Assembly: GCA_026182355.1 (NCBI GenBank)
Contig: JAPFBL010000002.1
Span: 1,488,001-1,552,000 of the forward strand
From: Hermatobates lingyangjiaoensis
Taxonomy: Eukaryota > Arthropoda > Insecta > Hemiptera > Hermatobatidae
Direction of reading: 5' to 3'
DNA: 64,000 nucleotides
Within the stretch, counting starts at the first letter, position 1. Each line of letters starts with the position of its first letter. A model generated the notes under the pieces. It was given only the letters and a program-made list of their open reading frames with translations, searched no databases and was not told the origin of the DNA. Positions 10,561-22,905 of the stretch are shown piece by piece. A program made the position numbers and the translations under genes.

Positions 10561-13500
10561 ATTGAAATCGCTTTTGACCTTCTTTCGGTGTCTTTTTAAT
10601 ATAAGAAGATGCTGAAGTTTAAATACTGAAAGAACATATTTGTGAAAAAAATGAAGAAATTTACACTTTTCCCTAAATTTGATTAAATATTATAGTTTTT
10701 ATAAATTGAATAACTGTAGTATAATATTATAATTTATTGTTAAATAATATAAATTTTATGTTATAAATTAGAAAGGACAGAAATATAATATTGTATGTAA
10801 TTTGTGTTTGTTAGGAATGATTGATAGAAATGATTGGACAGGTTTTAAGTACTTATAGTTGACCGGTCAGGCAAAACAATTATTTTTACACTTGATCAAA
10901 TCCCAAGGTCTGTATATAATAGGATATTTTATAATGATAGAAGTAAAATAGTCAGGCAGATTCTGATTTCCCTCCCTTCAACTGGCAATAGTCTTCAGAT
11001 TAACGGCCTTAATAAGTCTGGTTGACAAAGCAACTTGCTTGTAGTAGCAAAAGCCTTTATAGATTGGAGTAATAATTTAAAGATGTTTAGATAGTTTGAG
11101 TCTACTCTATGGTATATAATTCACCCAGTTTTAATGTTCTAACAACTTTGCTCCTAGATCATTGTGAAAAGTTTACCAGTTTTTTTTTTGCACTAGTTAC
11201 GAAAAGAAGTTGAAGCGGGAGGTGGATCCATGTTGCATTTCTTAACGGCTGGTTTGTCAGATATCTAATTTTTCATCACAATTTACCCTACACAGACTGG
11301 AAATTTATTTAAAACAGTATTATTTTCATTTAAATTTGCGACAATTGTTCAACCTCTTTAATATTTCAAATAAATAGCCTCTGATGATGATTTTCGGTAT
11401 GACTATGTTAGAAGATCAAACTCAGTGCCAGTAAGAATGCAAGTCTCGTTCATTAAAAAATAATAGTTCATCATTCATGCTTCAAGAAGCATTAAAATTG
11501 AATGAAAATAACTCTTTTAATTCTAGGTAATTAATATATGGGAAGATCACGTTTTGTCTATGGTTACCATATTTAAATTATTTCTTTTCAAACTGGAAAG
11601 CTATTCAGGTTGTATTAACTTCAATTCTTAACTGAGTCTGTTTGACGAGTTGAACAAAACAGGTTCGACTAAAAAGATTATTACAATTCAATAAAACATA
11701 AACAGTATTGCTTATTGGTAATTAATCAATTTAATAATACAAAGCTTAATAGTGTTAATAGTTGATTTGCTTATTAGTTTCTACAAGAATTCTTATTATC
11801 TATACAACATGAATGGTATTATTAAAACTTCTGTTATGTAAATTGAATTATGTTCAGAATTTACTTATTGGCGCAGTATAAGGTAGCCATTGTTTCATCA
11901 CGTTCTACCGTTCACATTAGTTTATTATAATCAATTGTTTACTTAGTCTTGCACGTGGATTGTCATTTACAATCCAAACATCTTGCTCAAATGAATAACA
12001 AGAAAATTTATTTTATTATCTTAGACAACCCACGGCTTCACTAGCGTTGACTTAGGTATAATTGCCCAATAGACACTATTAATAACTTAGGATTATCAAA
12101 ACTATTTTACTTTACTTACAATAGTGAATATGAAAAAAAATCTATCTCAAAATGTTGTCAGATTTGAACGTTATGAAGATTTCGGACATGAAAACATGTC
12201 AAAATTTTTAACTTTTCTTTTTGATGATGTGTGCCTACACCTTTGTATTTGATTTGACTCTGATGAAGACCGCTTATTATGGTTGAAAGATTTTGGTCTT
12301 TTTTTTCATTTCTTACTTTGGATTGGACGTTGATTTTTATTTCACGTGTTTATTGTAGAATCTTGTTATGTATGTGTGTATGTTCAATTTTGGTGGTAAG
12401 TGGTTGATTACCTACTTGATACTTTAAATAACCTACGTTACGATATGGAAGTATTTGCAGCTGAGTTTCTGGATGTAGTGCCTTTGAAATTATGCAACTG
12501 ACTCTCCAAATGGTCGACAGATAGATAAATGAGAAAAATAAGGATGTAAATCGTGCATAAATGGTCCATATACTTTTCTCAAGAAGAAAAAAGTAAATCT
12601 CAAAGACTTCTACATTAAAAATACTAAACAAAAACTTGCAGAGGTGTAGAAAAAAATTGGAATATCTTTAGGCGATTGAACTGTTAGAGATACTTTAAAT
12701 AAGGCGACAAGAACAATGCTCTGTATTAACAGATTATTAGGTAGACTACGGAATATTAACCATAATTCTACATTTTGGATCTATGATACGAATTTTTGTA
12801 TCATAATGCTAAATTGCGCTTAAGAATATTTTTTTTATTATTAAATTCTTGAAACAGTTGAAATATTTAATAACAGCTGAACTTTCAACATGTGTAAAAA
12901 GTAAAGAAAGGCAGAGTGGTTTCCATTGAGACGAGAGGACAACAGAGGAGAGAAGCATGGAGGAGTGAAGAGACAAGGGAGTGATTTTTCTTTTATTGTG
13001 GGCGACGACAGATACTTCATGAACACGAAGTGTTCGTCGTTACTACGAAGTGTTATTCATTTATCAATTGAAACTTGAAGAAGCACAAGGAAGTGACAGC
13101 GGAGCAAGTCTGAGAAAAAGTTCCCTCTCCGTTCAAGGGAATATTAACTGTACATTTGACTTTAGTAACTTTCTTTTGTTTTTTACGTAATATTGTTTGC
13201 GTTATTTTATTGTGTGTTTTTTGTTTGTCTAATTGATGGTAAAGGGAATAATTATAAATTTGTGAATCCTTATCAGTCTTATTACAATTTATATTCTTTT
13301 CTTTTAAAAAAAAAAAAGTAGGATATTGATAAAGTTTGAAGGGTAAATTAAGAACTGAGGGCTGTGACAGTAGTGATGTTGTTGAGATTGCAACAACCGC
13401 ATGATATATTGTTACAGTCCACAGTATTACTAACATTGCTGTGATAGAACAAAGTGCACATATAAGTGTGTCTGGGAATCACCAGATCAATAATCCCCAG

Positions 13501-15070
13501 GTGTACCTCTTGCTCGTAAAAGTTATTTAACGTCCCCCCCCCCCCCCTTTGGATAGTTTCATCAAAAAGGTCTATTGAGACTAGTAGAAAATGAGAATCT
13601 CTATGGGAGATGAAATGTTAAAAAAATTAATAGAAATAATCATTAATAGTTTAGTCCAAATTTTGCCAATTACAATGCCCCAAAGAATATTTTATAGAGA
13701 GGCGTGGAAAAGATCGGAAATGTTGGCCTGGTTAGAAAGCTTTCTCATTTCATAAAAGTAGTTTTTGCCTTATATTCTGAAGGGTAAATGATAATAAAAT
13801 AAGCAAAAATATGTTAACTCCCATTTGGATATCTGGACAAAATTGAATACAGGGAAACGAGTCAGTGGTTGACTGAAAAGTTGAGAGTTATGAAAACTTT
13901 TTGCTGTCTAGAACCTTTTTGCATAACACACCCCAGATTTCTCGAAGATACAATTGATGAGTAGAAGAAGAAGGAAAGAAATAGAAGGTTTGCTTGGTCA
14001 GGAAAAGTTACGTAAAGCAACATGGTCTAATTTGGTCTAAAAAGTCATTCCAAATTTACTCAGTATTGTGAAGAAAATAATAAATATTCAATGGGAGGAT
14101 TTACAAATATATGTAGATTTACAAAGTTACAAATATAGCAGGACATTCCTTTAACGTTCAAGTATAACTTTTGGGACTTCAAAACACGTACATCCGTCTA
14201 AATTTCGAGACATTTTCATACTTGTAGTAAAGAGGTTATATATTTGTATAAAAATGACTAAATCTTAATTGAAGATTTTTAAGAGGTTACCGGTCATGCC
14301 ACTTGATGAATTATAATGAAATTAAAAATAAAAATAGCCCCTTATATAAAAATGAATGAATTTTGTCCTAGATAAGGTGCGATCTTGTGGGTTGTTTCTG
14401 TCGAATCTCTTTTAGATAAACGAAGACTCATCTTGAAGGGAAATGACTGGAGATGTGCGCCGACGATGGTTTCAGTGTTTGAACCGATACATGTCAATCT
14501 CTGGAGAAGTAGGTCTAAAGTGATTTCATTCAAAATTTCAACAATGCCAAGTTGTGTCCTATTGTTTTGTCTGACCTTTCCCAAGAGAAAACTGATTGTG
14601 AGTTATATCGGAGGATTTCCTTTTGGAAAGTTTCTCGAGAACCACTATAGTCGACTTGATTTCAAAATATGCTTTTTCAAACTTTACTCTCTGAGATAAG
14701 ATCAGTTGAAATCTAACAGATACTGAGCGGGAGATTTAAATCTTTCCCAACAGCCTAGATTTTTGATTTAAGAGATGAAAAAAACTTTTTCATTTCGTTT
14801 CTTAGACAGGACATCTTGAGCCTGTTTTGGCAGGTACTAGTTAAAGATATCCTTTACTAAACTAATAAACTTCTATGTGACAAAATCTAGCTACAATCTA
14901 GTAACAATGATGCTAATGTTACTAAGATGAGAGCGAAGAAAAAGGACCATTACTACTTCCCTCAAAACAGCACCATATGCTATAAGAAGAGGTGCTGGAG
15001 ACAAGTCAACTTTACTTCCTCAAGTATTTGGATTTTTGAACTGTGCGATGAAAATCTAAGATTATTTGTT
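10560..15070. other. AT-rich stretch with no recognisable gene
   Basis: I see no domain-bearing frame. The longest open frames (127 codons at 13053-13436 minus, 104 codons at 14385-14699 plus with an 80-codon antisense frame) lack codon structure or motifs that I recognise. A poly(C) tract lies at about 13532-13548. A hammerhead-like repeat is listed separately at 12.26 kb. Confidence 0.45.
12245..12330 (+). ncRNA. hammerhead-like core (family of 4.6 kb)
   Basis: CTGATGA at 12260-12266 is followed by AGACCGCTTATTATGGTT and GAAA at 12285-12288. The ACC/GGT pairs of the stem are kept although the loop differs from the other two copies. The downstream run TTTTTTTTCATTTCTTACTT also matches the family. 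Confidence 0.4.
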
Positions 15071-16639
15071 TATTACTTTACTATAAGTAAAGTATAGTGA
15101 TCGTGAAAAAATTTGATCTCGAGATTTTGACAGAATTACGTTTTGAGGTCCCAGAAGTCGTTTTATGACGTTTTTACGATGATGTCTGTGTGTGTGTGTG
15201 AGGGTGGGTGGGTGGGTGAGTGTGTTAGCATTGCTTGTTACTACGCTACGGTCCAGAATCTTTGATGGATCAAGTTGATATTTTACACAAAAATGGACCC
15301 CATAAAGACGAAGATCCCTATTGTTTGGGAAGAATTATGCATGATGGGAAAGTCACTTTTTTTGCTAAAAACCGTTTTTTTTTAAAACATTTATATCTCC
15401 TAAACTGATAACCCAAGAGTTTTGAAATTTTGACATTACCTTTGGGGTTACAAATGCAACAAACGAAAAATATATTCAGAATTTTAAAACAACGGAAAAT
15501 ATTTTGTTTCAATAAAATGTACAAATTTTGACTTATAAATCAATCTCAAACCTTGTGAGAGCGATACAAGCCATACTGTTTGACAGGTCAAAATGAAACT
15601 ATGCCTAAAAATAGAACATTATGTGGAGAATGAGTTGAGATATTTTTTTCAAAATTACATTCGCGAAAGGGGCGTTACAGTACGATTTCTGTTTTCAGAA
15701 AATGTTTTTTTCACGCTAAACGGCTCATTAAAAAATAATGAAAATTAGACCAAAAACGGAACAAAAAATTAGCAATTCATAAAAAAAAAATCATGAAGTT
15801 TCAATTACGGGAAAGAGCAATAACGCTATAAAAACTGTTTGTTTATCCTAGACGAAGAGATCACCTGCTATACTTGTCGAATTTTTTATATTTTTTTACA
15901 TTGTTTACATTGACTTAGAAATTTTTTGAGCGAATCCACTGAGATAAAATTGATATTTATAAAGGAACAATTTAAATAGTTTATTGACTTTTATGAGATG
16001 TAAGAGGAATAATATTGTTACATGTAAAAAAATCACCGCCAATAAACATAAATAAATTACCTTTGTCTTCCATGGCATGATGGATTTGTCTCATTAAAGG
16101 CTTTAATAAATCTATATATTGCACTCTTGAGCAAAACTTAATATCAATACAATTACATTATCATTGCGAATGTAGTACCTTTCCATGTTATTTAAATGTG
16201 ATGAATGACTCTTTCCTCAAGAAAGAGGAGTTATGTTTGTTGAGAAATATCCTTTTTTTTTTTACAATTCTAGTCTAATAGTTCATACTAGCAAACGTAC
16301 CCATCTTTGACGGAATCAAAAATTCTATTATACTTGGTATTCCAAAATATCAATTATAGTATTATACTAATACTACAATTAGAAGTTATAGAATAGTAGA
16401 AAATACCATTATTAGTACAGTGCTAAACAAATGCCTCTGTATACAAAGATTACAATTTAAGTTAGACATACACAAATCTACAATCAATGTTTCAGCTTTA
16501 TATGTCTTATGGTGGCAATATTTTGTGGACAAACCGACAGACAGAAATTATGTTAAGGGTACATGTGGCTACTCTGAAGTATGAAACGTAAAGAAAACTT
16601 GAAATGAGTTAGTTCTAATTAACGTGCTCCCAGTCAAAA

Positions 16640-17020
16640 GCTAGCACGCAAGCCACTGGGCTATTCTGGTTCCATAACTTACTTTATACCAGTGTTTATA
16701 TTACGCAAATATTAAATTAAAAAAATATTTTTTTGTTGTATTTATTTATAATACATTTGCACTACTGTCATCGGCGAGCAAGCAAGCTACTGGCTACCCT
16801 GGCTAGATCCCTTTACTTTATTACCATTTTTTATATTATCCACATTTTAAATTCAAAAAAATATTTGTTTGTTACATTTATTTATAATACATTTGCACTA
16901 CTGTCATCGGCGATCACGCAAGCCACTGGGCTACTCTGGTCCCATACCTTACATTATTACCAGTGCATTTATTAAGCAAATATTAAATTAAAAAAAAGTT
17001 TACAGTTATGTATAATACAT
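16640..17020. repeat. three tandem units of about 136 bp inside the Helitron
   Basis: Units start at 16640, 16776 and 16912, the last truncated at about 17020. Each carries the GCAAGCCACTGGGCTA-like segment, an AAATATTAAATTAAAA-like A-rich run, and ends in CACTACTGTCATCGGC (the first two). They differ at several positions, so the array is not very recent. Confidence 0.7.
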
Positions 17021-17309
17021 AGCAAACATACCCGTCTTTGACGGAATTAGAAGTTCCGTCATTTTTGGTATTCCAAAATGTCATTAGAAATTATAGAACA
17101 GTAGAAAATACCATTTTTACTACAGTGTTAAACAAATGCCTCTAAATACACTGCATTAGCTGTCTGTCCTTCAGGTTCATGGTAGAAGAAAGAGTTGAAA
17201 CCTCTGACCCTTGAGCAAGTAAACTACAGTTGACCATGTGAGAAAAACTTGGTTTCGCTACCTTGTATTCCTGCGTTAGATGAAGTCTCCCTTTGCGACT
17301 TAACTTAAC

Positions 17310-17660
17310 TTAGTTAACGTCATTGCGAAATAGACTTTGACCGGACTTTGCAATCATTTCAACGTAAACAGACAGTGGCTCGGAATCAATGGTATGTGTG
17401 GTATACACATAGACTCCCCAATACCACATCCAGTCATTATGTCCGCCTCTATGGCATATCTGTGTAGAGCACGGACTCAGAGTCGTGTCCTGTTGCACAG
17501 TTTTGGGGCACTCATGTTTCGTAACATGAAATTTGTTACTGCTACTAAATTGCAGCATGATTGGTTCTCCTACTTTAAGTTTTTACTCATGAGCAGGCAG
17601 TCCAGGAGAAATAAATTCAGAGTCAAGAAATTCAATTAGATAATGAACTGCTTCTTCATC
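17310..17660 (-). pseudogene. Helitron helicase C-terminal remnant
   Basis: Minus-strand reading gives the stretch just before the last helicase motifs of Pif1-like Helitron proteins: a SEFLDS-like segment in the 5' part (around 17625-17660), a KLKVG segment near 17570, and MLQFSSSNKFHVTK in place of the usual loop. The 82-codon open frame (17310-17558) stops before the final conserved motif, and the upstream part needs frame changes. It is a close relative of the fragment at 34009-34410, sharing the unusual QFSSS block. No function remains. Confidence 0.55.
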
Positions 17661-18239
17661 ACTAATCCAATCTCTTTACTGACTTGTAAGGTCTTTCCTC
17701 GGTATGATATAGCGTAAGAACTTGTTTGTTGATTTTTCCTGCCTGTCCGTATTAAGAGTTGAGAATTGCTCGTTTACAAAACTATTTATTCGTAATAGAT
17801 AGTACATCCTCAACTCTGGGAAACACTTTTTCAAAGATGTCAAAAACGCAATATATTCATATGCTCCAATGAAATTAAAATCAAGTAACAATACCTACTT
17901 GCTTCACCTGCGTATTTTCAAAACAAACTTGTCTGTGAAGTTAGGAAAATACGCTTAAAGCCCTATAACTTCGTTTCTGTACTTAATTATAAATCTATTT
18001 AGAGCCCATATTTTAAGTTAGGCATACACAAATCCAGTGTCAAAGTTTCAGCTCACCATGTCTTATGGTGGCTGAGTTTACTTGTGACAAACGTTTTTGC
18101 TTTAAACGCCCATAACTTCACTTCTACGTTGAATTTTCAAATAATTCAGAGCCTATATTTTAAGTTAGACCTACCCAAATCTACTGTAGAAGTTTCAGCT
18201 TTATATGTCTTATGGTAGCTGAGTTTACTTGTGACAAAA

Positions 18240-18300
18240 TTTTGCGGACAAACAGACAAACCGACAAACCGACAAACAGACAAACCGACAAACTGACAGA
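18240..18300. repeat. 8-bp tandem array (ACAAACCG-type)
   Basis: Near the Helitron 5' end the sequence repeats GACAAACC/GACAAACA about six times between 18246 and 18297. It lies inside the element. Confidence 0.6.
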
Positions 18301-19239
18301 AATTTTTCTAAGGGTGGATTCGGTTTCTCCAATGTATGAAACGTAAAGAAAACTTGAATTGAGTCAGTTCTAAGCAATGTACAGACAAAATCATTATTTT
18401 ATTTATATAGATTTATTATTTCCAAAAATTAGAAGCTACCAACTATAAAAGATTTAAATTATATTGAATAGCTGGCTTTGACTTCGATTTGAGTATGTAA
18501 ACTTGCTAATTACTAATATATTTTTTCTCAATATACATTCATAGCAAACTTATAACAGAGTACAGGAGGCAGGAAAAGGATAACACTCACTCAGAAAAAA
18601 TTCTTATATATGTTATTTGACAAAGGGGAAGGAAAATGATCTTATTAAATACTAAGAAGCCATAAAATTCCCAGTATAATAATTCTATAAAAAACCAAAA
18701 ATGTAAAAGATAATTTAAAATTGAAATCTTTCGTTTAGAGATTAATAAATGTAATTATCGTACATCTTTAATTATAAATCATCTTAAAACAAATTCCTTC
18801 GCTGTTTATGATGTTTTTCAGAGAAAAAAAGGGTATTTTCCTGTTTTAAATTTGAAAATTTTAATTTAATATTCAATGTAGAAGGACGTCAAGTAAACGA
18901 TGTAAGAAGTCCACTGGCTATTTGAACAAAAGCCATGTTCTCTTGTAGGAGAATATTTTGTATCAAGAAATGTTCACTTTGGTTTTTCAAAAATATTATT
19001 ACTGCTGTAGTTATACTAATGAAATTATTTGCAAATAATAAATTATTTGTGATGTACAAAAATAAGCTTATAAATTGATATGTCCTTCAATCACTATCTG
19101 TACTATCTCAAGAATGCAATGCTAATAATTATATCCCATTTAGATGTTTACGTTATGCTTAAATGAGACGTTATGTTTTATATACTCAAGAAATTAGACA
19201 TTAAGTTACTTATAGTAAAGTAGAGTGTAGGCCACTCCA

Positions 19240-20590
19240 GATATTTTTTTTGCCAAAAACAGTTGTTTTAGAATACATTTTTTTCTCCTAAACTGATAAC
19301 CCTAGAGTTTTGAAATTTTGACATTATCTTTGGGGTTACAAATGCAACAAACGAAAAATATATTCAGAATTTTAAAACAACGGAAAATATTTTTTTTCAG
19401 TAAAATGTAAAAATTTTGACTTATAATTCAATCTCAAACCTTGTGAGAGCGATATAGGCCATACTGTTTGACGGATCAAAATGAAACTATGCCTAAAAAT
19501 AGAACATTATGGGGAAAATGAGTTGAGATATTTTTTTTCAAAATTACATTCGCGAAAGGTGCGTTACAGTATGATTTCTGTTTTCAGAAAATGTTTTTTT
19601 GACGCTAAACGGCTCATTAAAAAATAATGAAAATTTGACCAAAAATGGAACAAAAAACTAGCAATTTATAAAAAAAAATCATGAAGTTTCAATTACGGGA
19701 AAGAGCAATAACGCTATAAAAACTGTTTGTTTATCCTAGACTAAGAGATCACCTGCTATACTTGTCGAATTTTTTATATTTTTTTACATTGTTTACATTG
19801 ACTTAAAAATTTTTTGAGTGAATCCACTGAGATAAAATTGATATTTATAAAGGAACAATTTAAATTGTTTATTGACTTATATGAGATGTAAGAGGAATAA
19901 TATTGTGCAGGAAAATGATAACACTCACTCAGGAAAAATTCGTATATATGTTATTTGACAAAAGGGGAAGGAAAATGATCTTATTAAATACTAAGAAGCC
20001 ATAAAATTCCCAGTATAATAATTCCGTAAAAATCCAAAAATGTAAAAGATAATTTAAAATTGAAATCTTTCGTTTAGAGATTAATAAATGTAATTATCGT
20101 ACATCTTTAATTATAAATCATCTTAAAAAAATTTCTTCGCTGTTTATGATGTTTTTCAGAGAAAAAAAGGGTATTTTCCTGTTTTAAATTTGAAAATTTT
20201 AATTTAATATTCAATGTAGAAAGACGTCAAGTAAACGATGTAAGAAATCCACTGGCTATTTGAAAAAAAGCCATGTTCTCTTGTAGGAGAATATTTCGTA
20301 TCAAGAAATGTTCACTTTGGTTTTTCAAAAATGTTATTACTGCTGTAGTTATACTAATGAAATTATTTGCAATTAATAAATTATTTGTGATGTACAAAAA
20401 TAAGCTTATAAATTGATATGTCCTTCAATCACTATCTGTACTACCTCACGAATGCAATGCTAATAATTATATCCCATTTAGATATTTATGTTATGCTTAA
20501 ATGAGACGTTATGTTTTATATACTCAAAAAGTTTGACATTAAGTTACTTATAGTAAAGTAGAGTGTAGGCCACTACAGATTTTTTTCTAT
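19240..20590 (+). repeat. Repeat A, internally deleted tandem copy
   Basis: It follows the previous copy head to tail. It lacks the first 150-200 bases and begins at the TTTTTTTTGCCAAAAACAG block. It then jumps at about 19907 from the GAGGAATAATATTGT segment to the CAGGAAAATGATAACACTC segment, missing the middle part and the Helitron site. From there to 20590 it is nearly identical to 18570-19245, which points to recent local duplication. Confidence 0.65.
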
Positions 20591-22852
20591 GATATCGAGA
20601 TGTGGAATGATAAAGGATTATTTAGTTATTAATAAACTGGTGAAATGCGAACAATAAGCGCAACATTTATTTCAATCATTTGACAGGTAAACATATTACT
20701 TTCAAGGGAACAGACAAAAAACTGCTCCTTCCTGTCATGACAATGAACGTTTAATCAATTCATTATTACATACAAAATCAGGTATACATTGAAGAATTTA
20801 ATAGTTAATGTCATACCTTTTGATTAGTATATCTTAATCATTAAAATGGTAGTACAGACGTTTTTGTTTCCAGAATGGACTAGTAGAGGTGTGACATAAT
20901 GATACGAGCAAGGTTTTGTGTGCATTGCTGTCAATGAGCTCGAGCTGATGTCATGATGCTTTCAAAGGACCTCTTCACAGCTATTCAGCCTTTCAGTCTT
21001 TTGTGTCAGTTAGCCAATTCAGCATTAACGTCATTTTCACTTTACCCCAATATAGTATCAATCGCCCATTGAATAAGGAAATTTAATCCCATTTAAAGCT
21101 TTTAATGAGACATATGCATTCTGTACTAGTGAAATAATGAATATCACAAATCGTATATATGGTAATTAAAATAACTTTTTTATCAATATTATTTCTTTCC
21201 ATATAATATATAATAAACTAATTAACTGGTTATTCAAGTAATATATACAAGAGTTAGCACGCAATCTCTCCTATAAATCTTTGTAAAGATTTCTTTACAT
21301 TTATTAACTTTCACCAAATCTTATTAATGAAGAACAACAGTTTTTGACATATCTATTAACATGTCTAAAAGTTTTAATTTGCTACACATAAAGTTTGTGA
21401 AGTGTCTCGACTCCTTTTGGGATTCTTTAATCATTACAATGACATCTAAACCAAACTTTCCCAACCTCCTTTAATCTTTCACATCCTTCTGAACCTCTTC
21501 ATTTCTTATTATGAAACAATAAATGTATGATACATTTACTTACACTACATTATTTATGTACAATTAATTGATTTCACTGACTAAATCTGTAATTAAGCGG
21601 ATAAAAAGTTAGCAACCCTAGAAGAATGTTATTAATTTCAGAACTCATAGGTCGATAGATTTAAGTATTTTTGATATAATATTATATTTGATAATATAGA
21701 CATAAGTCTACTATCTTTCATGTGAAGGCAAACAAAACACTTCGATAAAATGTTATCAAAATAAAAAACATAATAACCTTTTTACAGATTATTGCTTTTG
21801 ACGCCATAATCCCATAATAATTATCTTATCAAGTGTAATGAACCAACTTTAATGTGCAATTAAAATTAGATGACGTTCTTTCTTCATTCAAAGTGACTAT
21901 TCTAATAACACTAAAGCGAACAAAGATGGTATATTACGAATTAGTTCACTACACAGCAAACTGTGACGTCCACCCAAAATTTCTAAAATGACGTTATAAA
22001 ATACATTTTAATGAATGGCAAACCAAACAGACATACATTTTAATATGTCATAACTAAGCATAACTTCATTTGAAAGGTAAAGCTTTATATGTGATTGAAG
22101 AAGTTTGATGAACGGTAATACCATAATGAACCAAAGTTATTTTTTACTTACATATATTTACAAAATTATAATTAATTTTTCTTTCTTACATGCAACTATT
22201 CCACTATCTCGACTAGCTTTTAATAGAATCATAAAAAATTTAAGATTCCTTTAATTTGGAGAATGGATACCAGAGACACGAGTTTTGGACTCTGGTTACT
22301 AACTAGACACATCACAGTGGTACTGAGCTGTCTGGGAATAGGCCGTGCATGCTTGATTCACTGCTAGGGAAGCTGGGTCATTTAGGAACTACTGCCAGTC
22401 CTCTTTAAAGTAAATAATTTTACGCTAAAGAACTCATTCCACTAAGCGACTAGGAACATTGCCGTACTTCCTGATCTAGCGCTGGTCCTGTCAAGAAGCA
22501 AATAAGATTTGTTTAGTTTCTTTAAAGAGCCCGGTACTCTTGCAAATACAGGCTGTAATTGATACTTCATTTCTTTGTTTACACATATATAACGGTAGTT
22601 ATTGGAGTAGTTATAAATATATTTAAAATTATATATAATTTATATGCAGATATATTTGTGTAAGTGGGCAGCAAATCTTCTTATTAGTTTTCTCATTTCA
22701 CATGCTCTGGCCCATTATATATGGAAATTACGTCAAGAACAACGAACGGTAGTGAGGAAAACCGAAGCTATCGAAAGGGCGTTAATGCAGAACCTTAATA
22801 TATATATATATTTTAATTCCATATATATATTTATATATAAATTATATAGGTA

Positions 22853-22855
<3 letters not shown>
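20590..22855. other. unique AT-rich stretch with two GC-richer islands
   Basis: No gene or repeat family is recognised. Islands at 20870-21060 (rich in GAGCTCGAGCTGATGTCATG-like sites) and 22250-22560 stand out in composition. Both lack open frames of note. They could be regulatory DNA, untranslated exons or old repeats. Confidence 0.35.
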
Positions 22856-22902
<47 letters not shown>

Positions 22903-22905
22903 GCA
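22798..22905. repeat. (TA)n microsatellite
   Basis: An almost pure TA run at about 22857-22900 is preceded by imperfect TATATA tracts from 22798. It produces spurious tyrosine/isoleucine frames on both strands. It directly abuts the Repeat A copy that begins near 22910. Confidence 0.9.

Larger units (their letters stand above)
16288..18411 (-). mobile_element. Helitron, inserted in Repeat A
   Basis: On the minus strand the element begins TCTATATAAATAAAA (18411 downwards) and ends in CTAG at 16291-16288, next to a short hairpin at about 16300-16314. It sits between host A and T, as Helitrons do, without target duplication. The interrupted Repeat A reads through without a gap in the related copy at the 23980/23981 junction, which proves both ends. 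Inside are a helicase C-terminal remnant, three 136-base tandem units, and a second 3'-terminal hairpin with an internal CTAT end at about 17020-17044. It is therefore composite, probably two related Helitrons fused or nested. It is 2,124 bases long and cannot encode a full Rep/helicase. Confidence 0.8.
15074..19250 (+). repeat. Repeat A, near full-length copy split by a Helitron
   Basis: The repeat runs 15074-16287 and resumes at 18412-19250; the gap is the Helitron at 16288-18411. Without the insertion it is about 2.05 kb. A 17-base sequence, TACTTTACTATAAGTAA, lies at 15074-15090 and in exact inverted form at 19206-19222, so the unit has short terminal inverted repeats. A conserved tail (GAGTGTAGGCCACTCCAGAT) follows the right one in most copies. 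No protein is encoded. It looks like a long non-autonomous DNA transposon, but I cannot name the superfamily and see no clear target duplication. Confidence 0.65.

Noticed and set aside
13053..13436. 127-codon minus frame
   Set aside because: It is hydrophobic and lysine-rich by AT composition, has no signal or domain pattern I recognise, and no splice or promoter context.
14342..14699. Overlapping 104-codon plus and 80-codon minus frames
   Set aside because: Neither has a recognisable motif, and overlap on both strands points to chance openness.
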